Made by a program: the position numbers and the translations under genes
Part shown: positions 54,758-64,000 of the stretch, piece by piece
Numbering within the stretch: position 1 is the first letter of the stretch
Layout of the letters: each line of letters starts with the position of its first letter
From: Cantharellus purpuraceus
Taxonomy: Eukaryota; Basidiomycota; Agaricomycetes; Cantharellales; Hydnaceae
Assembly: GCA_025174535.1 (NCBI GenBank)
Contig: JALBUN010000007.1
Location: 248,001-312,000, forward strand
DNA: 64,000 nucleotides
Direction of reading: 5' to 3'
The notes under the pieces: model-generated
Database searches by the model: none
What the model was told of the DNA's origin: nothing
Seen by the model: only the letters and a program-made list of their open reading frames with translations

Positions 54758-55495
54758 CTGGGTGTATGCATAGTCAAATTGATAGTATCTTCATATGAAA
54801 TATGATGAGATTTGGTAGGGTCCTCATCTAGATATTGACAGTTTGAGCAAGGATCAGGAATATGAGTAAATGCTTAATAGAAAATCAACCAGTAAAGCTC
54901 AGGCTTTTCAAACTGGGATTCAAATAGATGCTGCAATACTCTAGAAGATTATGCAAAGGTTAAAAGAAATTCAAGTTCATTCTGGAGCTATTCCAGAAAC
55001 AAAGCATTCAGACACAGACAACAAAAACAAGTGCGAGTAAATCCTCTGGTCCATTTCATATCTAACTAGGCATGTTTTATACAAGATATGGGTCCTAGGA
55101 GCTCATGATAAAAGTCCTGTATCATGCGGATTTAGGGAAAGAAACTTGTGATGTAAACAAAATGGAGGGTGGAGCCAATAGGGAAAAATGATGAAATAAA
55201 ATATAAAAGAAATTTAGGAGAGTGGTCCAATGGATGTGGAGCTTACAGGGGCTTCTCCTCTTCCCTCTTAACCATTTCCCCTCACTTTCCTATCTCCCCC
55301 TTGACCTCCTGAGCCTCCTATGTGCTCCTGTTCCCCCTTTCCCCTACCCCCTTATGTGCACATAATCAACAAGAGGTACATATATAGTTGGGACACTTCC
55401 AAATGAAGGTCACAAGACAGTGTCATGACTGTATTAAAACACATTAAAGTAAGGCAGAAGAACATGATATGTTAGAAGCGACTTGAATGATCATC
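54758..55495. other. Intergenic region between repeats and host genes
   Basis: AT-rich sequence to about 55200 without recognisable coding, then a C-rich pyrimidine stretch (55255-55350). No gene supported. The border of the repeat block lies somewhere here. Confidence 0.4.
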
Positions 55496-58061
55496 TTAGA
55501 GATTGCCCTTGATCATGTCCGCTGCCTGAATCTCCATTAGTAGCGTACAAGCACAAAACGTTGCAGGCAGTCTGACCTTCTCTCCAATTGCATATATGGT
55601 GGATGACTATTAACCAAGATGAATATATGCAACAGGACGAGGAGACATTACAACTTACAAGATGCGCGCTGACTGGGAAAGGAATAATTGATGCATCTTA
55701 TAAACTATGGTAAATAGTTTGAATGCCCTCTGAGAATGATCTGACTAACCTGCAACTCGTACATTGCTTGTGCCATATACTTTCAAAGACGTATCCACCA
55801 CACCGCCAAGCTCTTCTGGTAACATCGAAGCAGTCCCAACTTCATGATTATCGGATGCAATGACTCCCCTCAGCCATCCTTCAATTTCTTCATCTGTTTG
55901 AAACTGTTCACCAGGCTCAAATTCGCCGCCAAAGATGTTGTCCATTGGTGATACCCTGAGCATTTGACGCGCAAGCTTGATGCCGCCGACCTGTGCGGCG
56001 ATGTCGACTGGATGGCCCCAATAGTTTGGATCAACGTTTGGGGGAGTGAATGGATCAGAAGAAGCTATATGCGACCTTCCTCGAGAAAGAGGGGCATACA
56101 GTACAGAGTTAATTGCAGTAAATGTTCGCTTAGGACGGGATCCAAACGGCGTAGGACCTGTGGGACAGGTAGTCAGCCTTCCAACTACTTACTGACCACA
56201 AAACCATACCAGAATATCCGGGTTCTGCATGTCTCATGAGAAAAGGACAGCATTATGACCACATGGAGAGTTCCATACCTAAATTCATTTCAAGGGGTAA
56301 TTCTTTCTGTTGCTCATACAAGTCCAAGGCTATTGTAAGCTGGGCCTCAATACCCTTCGCGAGTTTCGAATTCCCATTAGAAAACTGAATGGCAGTCTCC
56401 CTCACGTTTCTTCTGGCCTGATTGACCAGTGACTGCAATTGCGAGGTGTTGAAGATATCACGGGGCGCAGCGATTCCAAGTGAACGAGGTGCGGCGGATA
56501 GAAGGCCTAGCGTGTGACCAGCTTCAGCATAACGTCCTAATCGTTATGTAAACATTACCTGTACGATTCTTGAACCAAAGAGCACGCTGCTCGGCCGCAA
56601 ATGTAGTGTTCAAATTGAGTTGATCCTTGGTATTTCTGAAGGATAAGATGTCAAATTCAAGTGCATTTTCTGCATTTTCGACAAAAAGGAACCGACGTTA
56701 GGTTGGTGAAGCAGTTAGCCCAGCTATGGACATGATCTGGACATAGGTCAGGCTCTGGGCAAACATGAAGGAAACCAATCTACCTGCGAAATTCTCTCCA
56801 ACAGATGGGAGACTTAAGGTGGTGTTCACACCTGCCGCAGACAAGATCCTGAGCCAACATACGAAAATAAATTAGCTTCGCTACACAATCTTGAAGGATA
56901 GCAACTCACGTAGAGTTACCAACTCCCGACAATTCAAGCACTTTGGGGCTCCCTATCGTTCCCGCAGCTATGATGGCCTCACGTTCTACAGGCACAGTGA
57001 GAGTCTTTCCGCCTTGAACAAATTCTACGGCAGAAGCCACCAGCCTGTCACCGTCGGTGTTATTTCCCCAAATGATGCGTGAAACTGTCGCGTTTAAAAG
57101 CACAGTCAGATTCGGCCTGGACACAAACGGCGTGTAGTATGCGCAGGCTGCTGAGCATCTATTGTAGCAACTTCAGACAAGCAATACTCAATCACTTATG
57201 TTGGCCGACACACCGTGTGTTGTTCGCAGCATCAAGCGAATTTGGAGCTACACCGACAGCGTGTGGGTGTCCATTTGCTAAGTCAGGAGATATTGGGAAC
57301 CCTAAATTCACTGATGCATTGCGCCATAAAGCAGATTGGATAAAGAAGAAGTTGGGAAATCCAACTTTCACGTTGCCGTTGAATCCATGTACAGAGGGGT
57401 CGAAGCGAACACCACCGGTCTGCACCTGAAAGTCATTTGGAGGAGTGAAAACTTCGCTCTTCTTGAAGAATGGAAGAAGTCTATCCCAACTCCACTGAGA
57501 ATCGTTGTTCAACTTCGACCACACATCGTACTGTTCTTTTTCAGCACGGGGCTATTCCCACCAAACACAAACGCATATGTCAATTTGGAGCGCGGAAACC
57601 CACATCTGAAAGTTTAACTTACAAATATCATGCTGTTGATTACAGTTGAACCACCGAGGGCTTTGCCTGCATTGACAGTCAGATTGCGTCCATTGAGGTT
57701 CGCTTGAGGTATAGTTTTATAGGACCAATCGAGGGTAGTGAAAGATTGTCCAGTTCCTATCAATCCTGGTATGAAGACCTTCACATTGACGTTAGAGATC
57801 ATCCTTTCAAGGACTGCAGACAGTAGTACCTCAGGCAGATTTTCAGCATTGGGACCAGCTTCAATTACAGCCACAGACACTGCCGGATCCTCCGAGAGCC
57901 GATTGGCAACAGTCAAGCCTCTTTCTAGAGTCATTAGCAAGTTGCATAGAACGGACATGGCAGTTGGCCCACCCGGTTCCACCACCGATGACAACATAAT
58001 CATACGCTCGAAGTGAGGGCACGAACGGAGCGATATAAATGACACTATAGAGAACTCTCAT
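55496..58061 (-). CDS. Secreted GMC oxidoreductase (FAD; aryl-alcohol/glucose oxidase type)
   Basis: Thirteen exons (58061-57973, 57920-57623, 57551-57214, 57158-56910, 56848-56784, 56736-56697, 56635-56559, 56506-56279, 56224-56210, 56157-55750, 55696-55659, 55606-55577, 55525-55496) give 634 residues with all phases consistent. A signal peptide (MRVLYSVIYIAPFVPSLRA) is followed by the FAD-binding YDYVVIGGGTGG and ANRLSEDPAVSVAVIEAGPN. The GMC signature is NAGKALGGSTVINSMIF, with VEREAIIAAGTIGSPKVLEL and GENFADH later. The active-site pair is His in HEVGTASM and H614 in PVSAHL, before the terminal IYAIGEKAADMIKG. In wood- and litter-decay fungi such enzymes oxidise alcohols or sugars and supply H2O2; the substrate cannot be read from the sequence. 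Exon 9 is only 15 bases. Confidence 0.93.
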
Positions 58062-59337
58062 GACTTTCAAGGTCAGTAACAAGGTACTGGCCTCATTACA
58101 GATGTGGCCATTTTATCCTCTGAGGAGTCACTGGTTGATGATAGTGTCTCATAAGGCGCCAAACTTGAGCGAGCCTCCTGCTTGTGGATCAGGCCTCTGA
58201 GCCATGCCGGAGCACAGCATATAGGTTTCAGGAACAATATTTGACCAGGAGCGCAGTTCTGAGCGAAGCTGCTGAGTAAAAAATAACATGCGCCAAATAC
58301 ATGGGCGTCCGGCCTGCCTTGATGGATTTTCCAAAGAGTGATCCTGGGAGTGGATTGGAGAATTGTTTCCATTCAAAGCTACAGAGAAAGACATATAAAC
58401 ACTGACAGAGAAATTTAAAACAATGTGTAAGCATCGGTGTAAGGCATACATAAGAACAAGCGATGGCCCAACTTGAAGTCCTCGCAAGAGCAAAAGGCAC
58501 TACGCCAGATGAACAGGGTGTTGAGTATCAGGTTAAGGGTTACTGCGACTATATCCCCATGCTATGCACAGATAGGAGTAGCTGCCGAAATATTCACAAG
58601 AGACTCGAGAGTCGAGTTTATGTTTCCCAAAATCCCATCCTGTTTCAAAGTTTAGTGCACTACAGGTGAGAGGTGCCTGATTTAGCGTTGCTAGTGCTGC
58701 TGATAGAAAAGTTGTATATATATTGTTTGAGCCGGCACAGGTCCCTCATTCGAGCGTAAAGTGCCTGATGCCAATCCCGCGTCTATCAAGGGTATCGAAT
58801 GGATCGCGCTGGTGATATGGGACTTGTCCGTTTACGAGCTGGCCCATCAAGCTTCAAGCTTGACGCCAAATGATGTTTGAACTCTGGAAAATCTGACTGG
58901 CAGAGTGTGCCCAGGTTGGAAAATTACCGTAAGTGTGTGCCTCGTTAGTCAGTCCGAGTGGATCCGCTAGACATAATGATTGGTAAGCAACGTCAAGCCT
59001 GCGATCCTGAGAGCTCAACCGAATTCTTAAGAGACCCACAGTAGAGACTGCTGAATCCAAATACCCGAAGCGAAGACGAGGTCGGAGTTGTTACGTATAT
59101 AGAAGTCGAGACGGTGCTGGCTGTTAGCTTCAGTTGTTATGCGCCCAGCCTGGCGCCGATTTTCAAACGCCCGTGGAAACTCCAATACTGGTAGCGAGTT
59201 TGCTTGCAAAACTACTGAGATCCCCACCGCCAACACAGGCTGCTCGAGGACGCTCGTGCAACTGGCATCAACATTATCATCATTCAAACATGGTTGGTAC
59301 ACAAATATCACATCCACAAATACCGCTCATTCATACA
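58062..59337. other. Intergenic region, no gene recognised
   Basis: It lies between the GMC gene start and the permease 3' end. It should hold the GMC promoter. Frames on both strands (60-114 codons) have no domain or intron support. Confidence 0.4.
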
Positions 59338-61684
59338 TCATGACTGCCCGCTTCTCTCTGGACCCTCCAATCTACGCTCTATCGAACGAAGAATGGGATA
59401 TGACACCGCCGTAAAGCCTAGTGACAACTCGAACCCAATGTCACCACCAAACATTGGATCGCCAACTATGTAAGGTTAGAACTGTGCACAATATTCAATT
59501 ACAATAATGGGACTCACTTTTCTTTCCAATGACACCAATGTACCACAACGTGGCCATGCCTGTAGAGAATTAGTCAATACTGGAAGATGCGGACATCAGT
59601 ATCTTGATTATCGCACCTAGAACGGCTCCCATGATACCGATGCACATTGAGATGGCTGCAGCGATACCGAGAGGCAACCGGCTGGGATTCATGTAATCAT
59701 CAACATTGTAACTCGACCAACGGGCCTTTCGGAAGATAAAGTGCTCTTCGATGAGGATAGTGCAATATATGGCAAGCCAGTACTGAGCAATTTATAGTGA
59801 ACATGAACCTTCGGAATAATGAATCGCTTTACCGAGAGGACGACGAGTAGGGTATCGAGCCATGACTCAAAGTGACTTGCACCAACGATTGCAAGTACAA
59901 TATAGACGACAGTACCAACAATCACGAGGAAGACACGCTTGACAATAAATGCTATTAGAGCACGAACATGAAAGCTGCTGCTTAACTCACTGGAATTGCT
60001 TGAGCATACTTCCCGAGTACTTGGAACGTCAAGGCAAAACTGAACCCAAATGAATCGATACCTCAACAGTATCCTTCCCGACCCTCTCACCTACCTATAC
60101 ATGTTTGGGATATCTATGGGCAACGTGCGACACTATAAATCGGCGACCCATCGAAGTACACGAATTACTTACTGTTTGCAACAATGCTCAACGCCAGCTG
60201 TAGACCATGTTATTTGATTGAGATACCGGGAGCTCAAGTGACTCACGATCACAAGGCAAAATTTTCCAAAGCCACCAGTTGAGGAGAGCGACGCTCCAAG
60301 GAGACCTCCAACTCCACCGCTTGAGAAAGCATCTTGCCAGTCTTGCTGCGTGACAGTGACCATTCCGGCTCCAAGGCTTTCAATGAGAATAAGCGGAACA
60401 TTTAGACCTGAGTGATGTGGGTGAAGCCAGAGTGATGACGACGTAACTGATACAATTTACCGATGTAGTTGAGCCAGAAGACCTTTGCCGAAGATGCCTT
60501 TTCCTCCATGCGTACGGTGTAATCTAGATGTCGTTTACGACTTTCAATTGATAGATCTCAGTCAGCTCACCAGCAGCGTAGCTACTCCAGCCTATTCCAA
60601 AGCCGAAAACGGCAGCTCCGAAGCTGAGTACACCGCCAGTAACATCTACGGGGCTAGTAACGCTCCCTAAATCCATGTGTTTTGCACTCAGGCCTAAAAC
60701 AATGAGAAAAATGATTGCTACAGGGATCCATGAGTATCGCTCATACGTATGTACGACCTTATATCCGAAGAATGGAGCGAAGAAGGTGAGCACGGCAATA
60801 ATGACGATGGCTGCCGCAACTGGAATTTGATGTGTGGTGGAAACAGCTTGGAGAGCTTGTCCTCCAACGATGCCTAGAGAATGGTGTTAGATATCTGCAT
60901 GTGACTCCTGACAATGAAGGCATACTATTGATCGTTGACCAGCCTACACACGCTATGACATTCAGGGCTACAGGGAACCAAGCGACTGAATAGTGATTCA
61001 TTCCGGTTTAACAACTGTGTATTTGCCATGAAAGGAAATAACGTACCATAATATCCAAAACTAAATCGTGTGATAGTCATTTGCCTAAGACCTAGCTTAG
61101 GTCCAAAAGTCGAAAAGAACGCTACAGGCAACTACAGCAGAGCATACTGAACAAAATAGACGGAGATCATTAATCGCTAGAGTGGAGTACCGTAGAAAGT
61201 AGGTTGAAGAAGATAATTGTGAGAATTGAAATCTTGCCGCTCAAAACGAAAGCGGACGGCCCAAGCGTTCCAAGAGCCAGTGTGGAGATCTGACGCGTCC
61301 TGTCACACCGTTTCTCCATGTACGAATCTAAAGTACGCACGGTACAGTTTGCTGCAAGCCACATCCACAGGTTATCTAACCAATCTCGTGAGGTCACAGG
61401 GATCCTTTCGTGAGGAAGAACACGCTCTATCCCGCGCACTTCGACGCCATACTTGTCAATGATCTTCACGATGTTCCACATCTAGCGAATAGAGCCCTTG
61501 GCAACAAGTTACTGAAGAAAAGGCGCAATCCATTCACCTTTCCTAGTGGCCCAGAACGCTTTGAAGCAGCTCCGGCTCCCAACTCCTCGATACTGAGGCC
61601 GTCATGGTTTGCTTCCTTGATGGCACTGTCACTGCGCTCGAGGTCAGTAGCGTTTTTGTCGCCATACTGGGCATCGTGCGACAT
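59338..61684 (-). CDS. NCS1 purine-cytosine permease (Fcy2-like)
   Basis: Fifteen exons (61684-61538, 61481-61341, 61289-61191, 61131-61047, 60985-60926, 60873-60571, 60523-60461, 60407-60247, 60197-60173, 60113-60095, 60039-59991, 59951-59833, 59782-59617, 59559-59518, 59465-59338) give about 535 residues. After a hydrophilic N-terminus come many membrane spans, including GTLGPSAFVLSG, FFSTFGPKLGLRQMTITRFS, FGYYGVAWFPVALNVIACVG, GFGIGWSSYAA, ALSIVANNIPNMYSFALTFQ and ILIEEHFIFRKARWSSYNVD. This is the fungal NCS1 pattern for uptake of cytosine, adenine or guanine by proton symport at the plasma membrane. The sum of exons is one base short of a full frame: at exon 11/12 the donor reads CCA-GTGAGT where CCAG-GTGAGT is needed. 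The neighbour is cytosine deaminase. Confidence 0.92.
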
Positions 61685-62955
61685 TTCAACTTGGTGTCCG
61701 TGAAGTAGGAAACAAACACTCGAGAGGGTACAAAAATGATCGCATATAGCTACACTTTATCATTATGCACACGAACGCGGAAAGATAAGTGACGAACTCC
61801 GACTGGCCGCTGATGACCAGGCGCTAATTGCAAGGCACGAGGCACATCGCGCGCACTCTGGTTCTGGCCGGGATGCTGATAGCGGAAAGAAGAGTGGACT
61901 GACAAGAGGGTGAGCAGCGTACAATTCTCTGTGATGTGATGTGACTGACATGAGCCGTGTTTTTGTCTTCAACAGGATGATTCGCCTGCCGGATCAACGG
62001 CCATCGTTTTCAGATTCGGGGCCACTCGCTACGCTGGCGTCGGTGCCCTACTTGTCCTGCGGTATGTGCTCTTCACAGGAAGACAAGCACTTATTGGAGG
62101 GTCCCAGTCCTATCTATGTGCTCCCAGCCGTGTAAACATTCCGCCGGACTGGCAGGGCCTTGCCACATGAGTGGTGCCTCACCTGCGGCACCCGGTGGCA
62201 GACTTGGCCGGCCAACACTTCCCTTCCTGGCCATTTTATATATCTGTCGCGGTACGTTTGCAAATACCGAGTGGCTGCAAGATTACAAACCCGCCACACG
62301 AGTATCCCTCTTCCCCGCGCACGCCACTCATCGTCTTCGCAGCACCCTGTGCATATGTCGCCCCTTCCCCCATGCAGAATCCAAGTTCCCTCCGTGGCTG
62401 GCAGCAAGCTCACACTCTCCGTCACACCCTTCTGTATCCCCAACCTAGCGACGTTTCCGATTATTCTGTACTTACTACCTGTACACGAAGCAGGTGGACC
62501 GCGTCTTTGCAGCCATGGATTATGGAGCAACATGGCAGCGTTGACTGTGTTTGATGGCAAGCTTTCGCAAGTAATTGAGGTGGCTTGGGAGGTGTTATTG
62601 AGTGTGTGATTAAGTCTAGGGCCAAGTGGGAACCGGTAAGCTGTAGTGCACTACGGTATTATTTGGAACCCTTTTCAGTTTTGTTTGTTCTTGGTACTCT
62701 TTGTGATAGTTTGTGCTGGACTAGCTTTTATGAGTGGTTGAGGATTAGCTGATCAAGAATCTTTTGCTTTCAAAGTTACATGTGTGCACCAAGTAGATCG
62801 ATGTTGTGACCTGAACCAGCTATGCGGTGTCCACCGTCCTTCCGAAGGAAGGGGCACTCTGGTAGTTGCAAGGCACGTTAGCATGTTGATACTGGTCGAT
62901 TACCTAAGAAACGGAAAGGTGTTTCTTTCTTCGTTTGGGTTTATTGCAAGTCACC
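61685..62955. promoter_or_regulatory. Divergent intergenic region between permease and cytosine deaminase
   Basis: 1.27 kb between the start codons of two divergently transcribed genes of one pathway, so their promoters share this space. It also holds overlapping frames of 110-149 codons on both strands at 62114-62609 and a plus-strand stretch near 61980-62070 (AIVFRFGATRYAGVGALLVL) that I cannot assign. These may be an unrecognised gene or chance frames in GC-rich DNA. Confidence 0.45.
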
Positions 62956-63724
62956 ATGCTACCACCTCCTAAAGCATCCCAGCCGACAGCCGCTACACCA
63001 TCTCCTGAAATTTTCGACAAGACTCACATCCAGCATGCAATCTTCCAAGCACAATTAGGGTTCGATGAAGGAGGTATTCCTATCGGAGCAGCGTTAGTAA
63101 GACATTTGTCAAACAGGGTCGTCCCCTGGCTTCCTATCCTCACGTCCCTCAGGTCGACGCTAATGGGGTAGTGCTTGGGCTTGGGAGAAACCGAAGAGTG
63201 CAGAACGGCAGTGCGATCCGGCACGGTGAGGTCAGTAGTGCATTTTTAACCCAGGAGCAGTGTTATCAGCTATCTATGCAGACAGATTGTCTGGAAAATA
63301 TTGGACGTTTGCCAGCGGCTTCATACAAGGGGTGTACTATGTTTACCACACTCTCCCCTTGCACCATGTGCGCTGGAGCTATCATATTATATGGAATAAA
63401 GAGGGTGAGCTATTTTCTGTCATACATATGATCATACATATGATCAATGCTGTAGGTGGTGATGGGAGAAAACTCGACGTTTGTCGGTGAGTATCATGAT
63501 GTTCATAATGACAGCATATCACCCTACCATATCACTGGCAGGGGGAGAAGATATCCTGCGAGAAAGAGGGGTAGAAGTTGTGAATTTAGGTAGGGATTCG
63601 GACGTTCCCGTCAGTTCTGCCTCAATACTGCTGTATCACAGATCTCCCGGAATGCAAAGTGTTGATGGCGAAATTCATTGAATTAAAGCCTTATGTTTGG
63701 AACGAGGATGTCGGGGAAGTATAA
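62956..63724 (+). CDS. FCY1: Cytosine deaminase
   Basis: Six exons (62956-63096, 63153-63230, 63282-63404, 63456-63486, 63542-63589, 63642-63724) give 167 residues, close to the 158 of yeast Fcy1. The zinc site is complete: H71 and catalytic E73 in IRHGE, C100 and C103 in SPCTMCAGAI. Other family segments are GGIPIGAALV, GRNRRVQNGSAIRHGE, TDCLENIGRL and GGEDILRERGVEVVNL. The C-terminus LPECKVLMAKFIELKPYVWN then EDVGEV is also typical. It hydrolyses cytosine to uracil and ammonia, feeding pyrimidine salvage, and would activate 5-fluorocytosine. It stands divergently next to a cytosine-type permease, which supports the assignment. Confidence 0.95.
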
Positions 63725-64000
63725 TCAAGGCCTTTTTAGCCTGCTACAGACGGAAATTTGCGATATACTTCAATACATTCATTGAAAGTCAGTGTACTCT
63801 CAACTCTTAAGCCAAAATGTCTGTAACCTGGACTGAGAGTCTGATGTGAAGCTGGGGTGCAAAGTACGGGGTCTTCTATCAGAGCGCTAACCTAGGAGAT
63901 AATCTACAATCTCACACATAGCCGCCGCACATAATGTATTTTGGACTTTATTCAAATGACATCAACTAGCAAGCTCATATACATAGGTTCCCACCATTGA
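63725..64000. other. FCY1 3' flank
   Basis: No gene is visible in the last 276 bases. AT-rich sequence after the stop fits a 3' UTR. Confidence 0.4.

Noticed and set aside
62114..62609. Overlapping 110-149 codon frames on both strands
   Set aside because: Several frames are open at once in GC-rich promoter DNA and none has a recognisable motif.
1..64000. rRNA or tRNA genes, centromere or telomere repeats
   Set aside because: I found none by reading; a tRNA scan would be needed to exclude tRNAs fully.

Overview
The window comes from a filamentous basidiomycete, most likely an Agaricomycete. Its host genes carry many short GT-AG introns of about 50-70 bases, 13 to 15 exons occur in single genes, and the gene set fits (La protein, Hpc2/ubinuclein, an HMG-box factor, a GMC oxidoreductase). 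Host genes sit at both ends and in two islands. The rest, mainly 12.6-21.2 kb and 28.1-54.8 kb, is a stack of nested transposable elements.

Layout. 1-6.4 kb: the 5' end of an acyl-CoA oxidase gene (minus strand), then a La RNA-binding protein (minus) head-to-head with an Hpc2/ubinuclein histone-chaperone gene (plus). 6.9-7.5 kb: a 3-copy tandem repeat. 10.1-11.2 kb: a secreted, Ala/Ser/Asp-rich repeat protein. 12.6-21.2 kb: LTR fragments of families I call A, B, C and E, plus a 3' remnant of a family-A chromovirus. 21.8-22.8 kb: a decayed alpha/beta hydrolase gene. 23.9-25.7 kb: an HMG-box transcription factor followed by a 62-bp-arm palindrome. 28.1-54.7 kb: a second, old family-A chromovirus on the minus strand, broken up by later insertions that mostly still show their target-site duplications (TSDs). 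55.5-58.1 kb: a 13-exon GMC oxidoreductase. 59.3-63.7 kb: a cytosine/purine permease (minus) divergent from a cytosine deaminase (plus), apparently a small pyrimidine-salvage cluster.

The most unusual object is an AT-rich element at 45351-53054, inserted into the old chromovirus with a TTA duplication. It is bounded by two 565-bp direct repeats that read as identical, as LTRs do. It encodes no reverse transcriptase. Instead it carries a DDE transposase of PIF/Harbinger type with a frameshifted chromodomain at its C-terminus, plus several unrecognised ORFs. A single terminal repeat (53171-53731) stands nearby with its own ATA duplication. The second unusual feature is an antisense gene inside the family-A chromovirus, between integrase and the 3' LTR. 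It has its own TATA box and encodes a coiled coil followed by a Cys6 cluster with Zn2Cys6 spacing.

The decayed elements carry a strong CpG-to-TpG signature: almost every nonsense codon in them is TGA where CGA (Arg) is expected. Exon coordinates for host genes were worked out by hand from splice sites and reading frame. Family assignments rest on motifs read by eye; no database search was possible.
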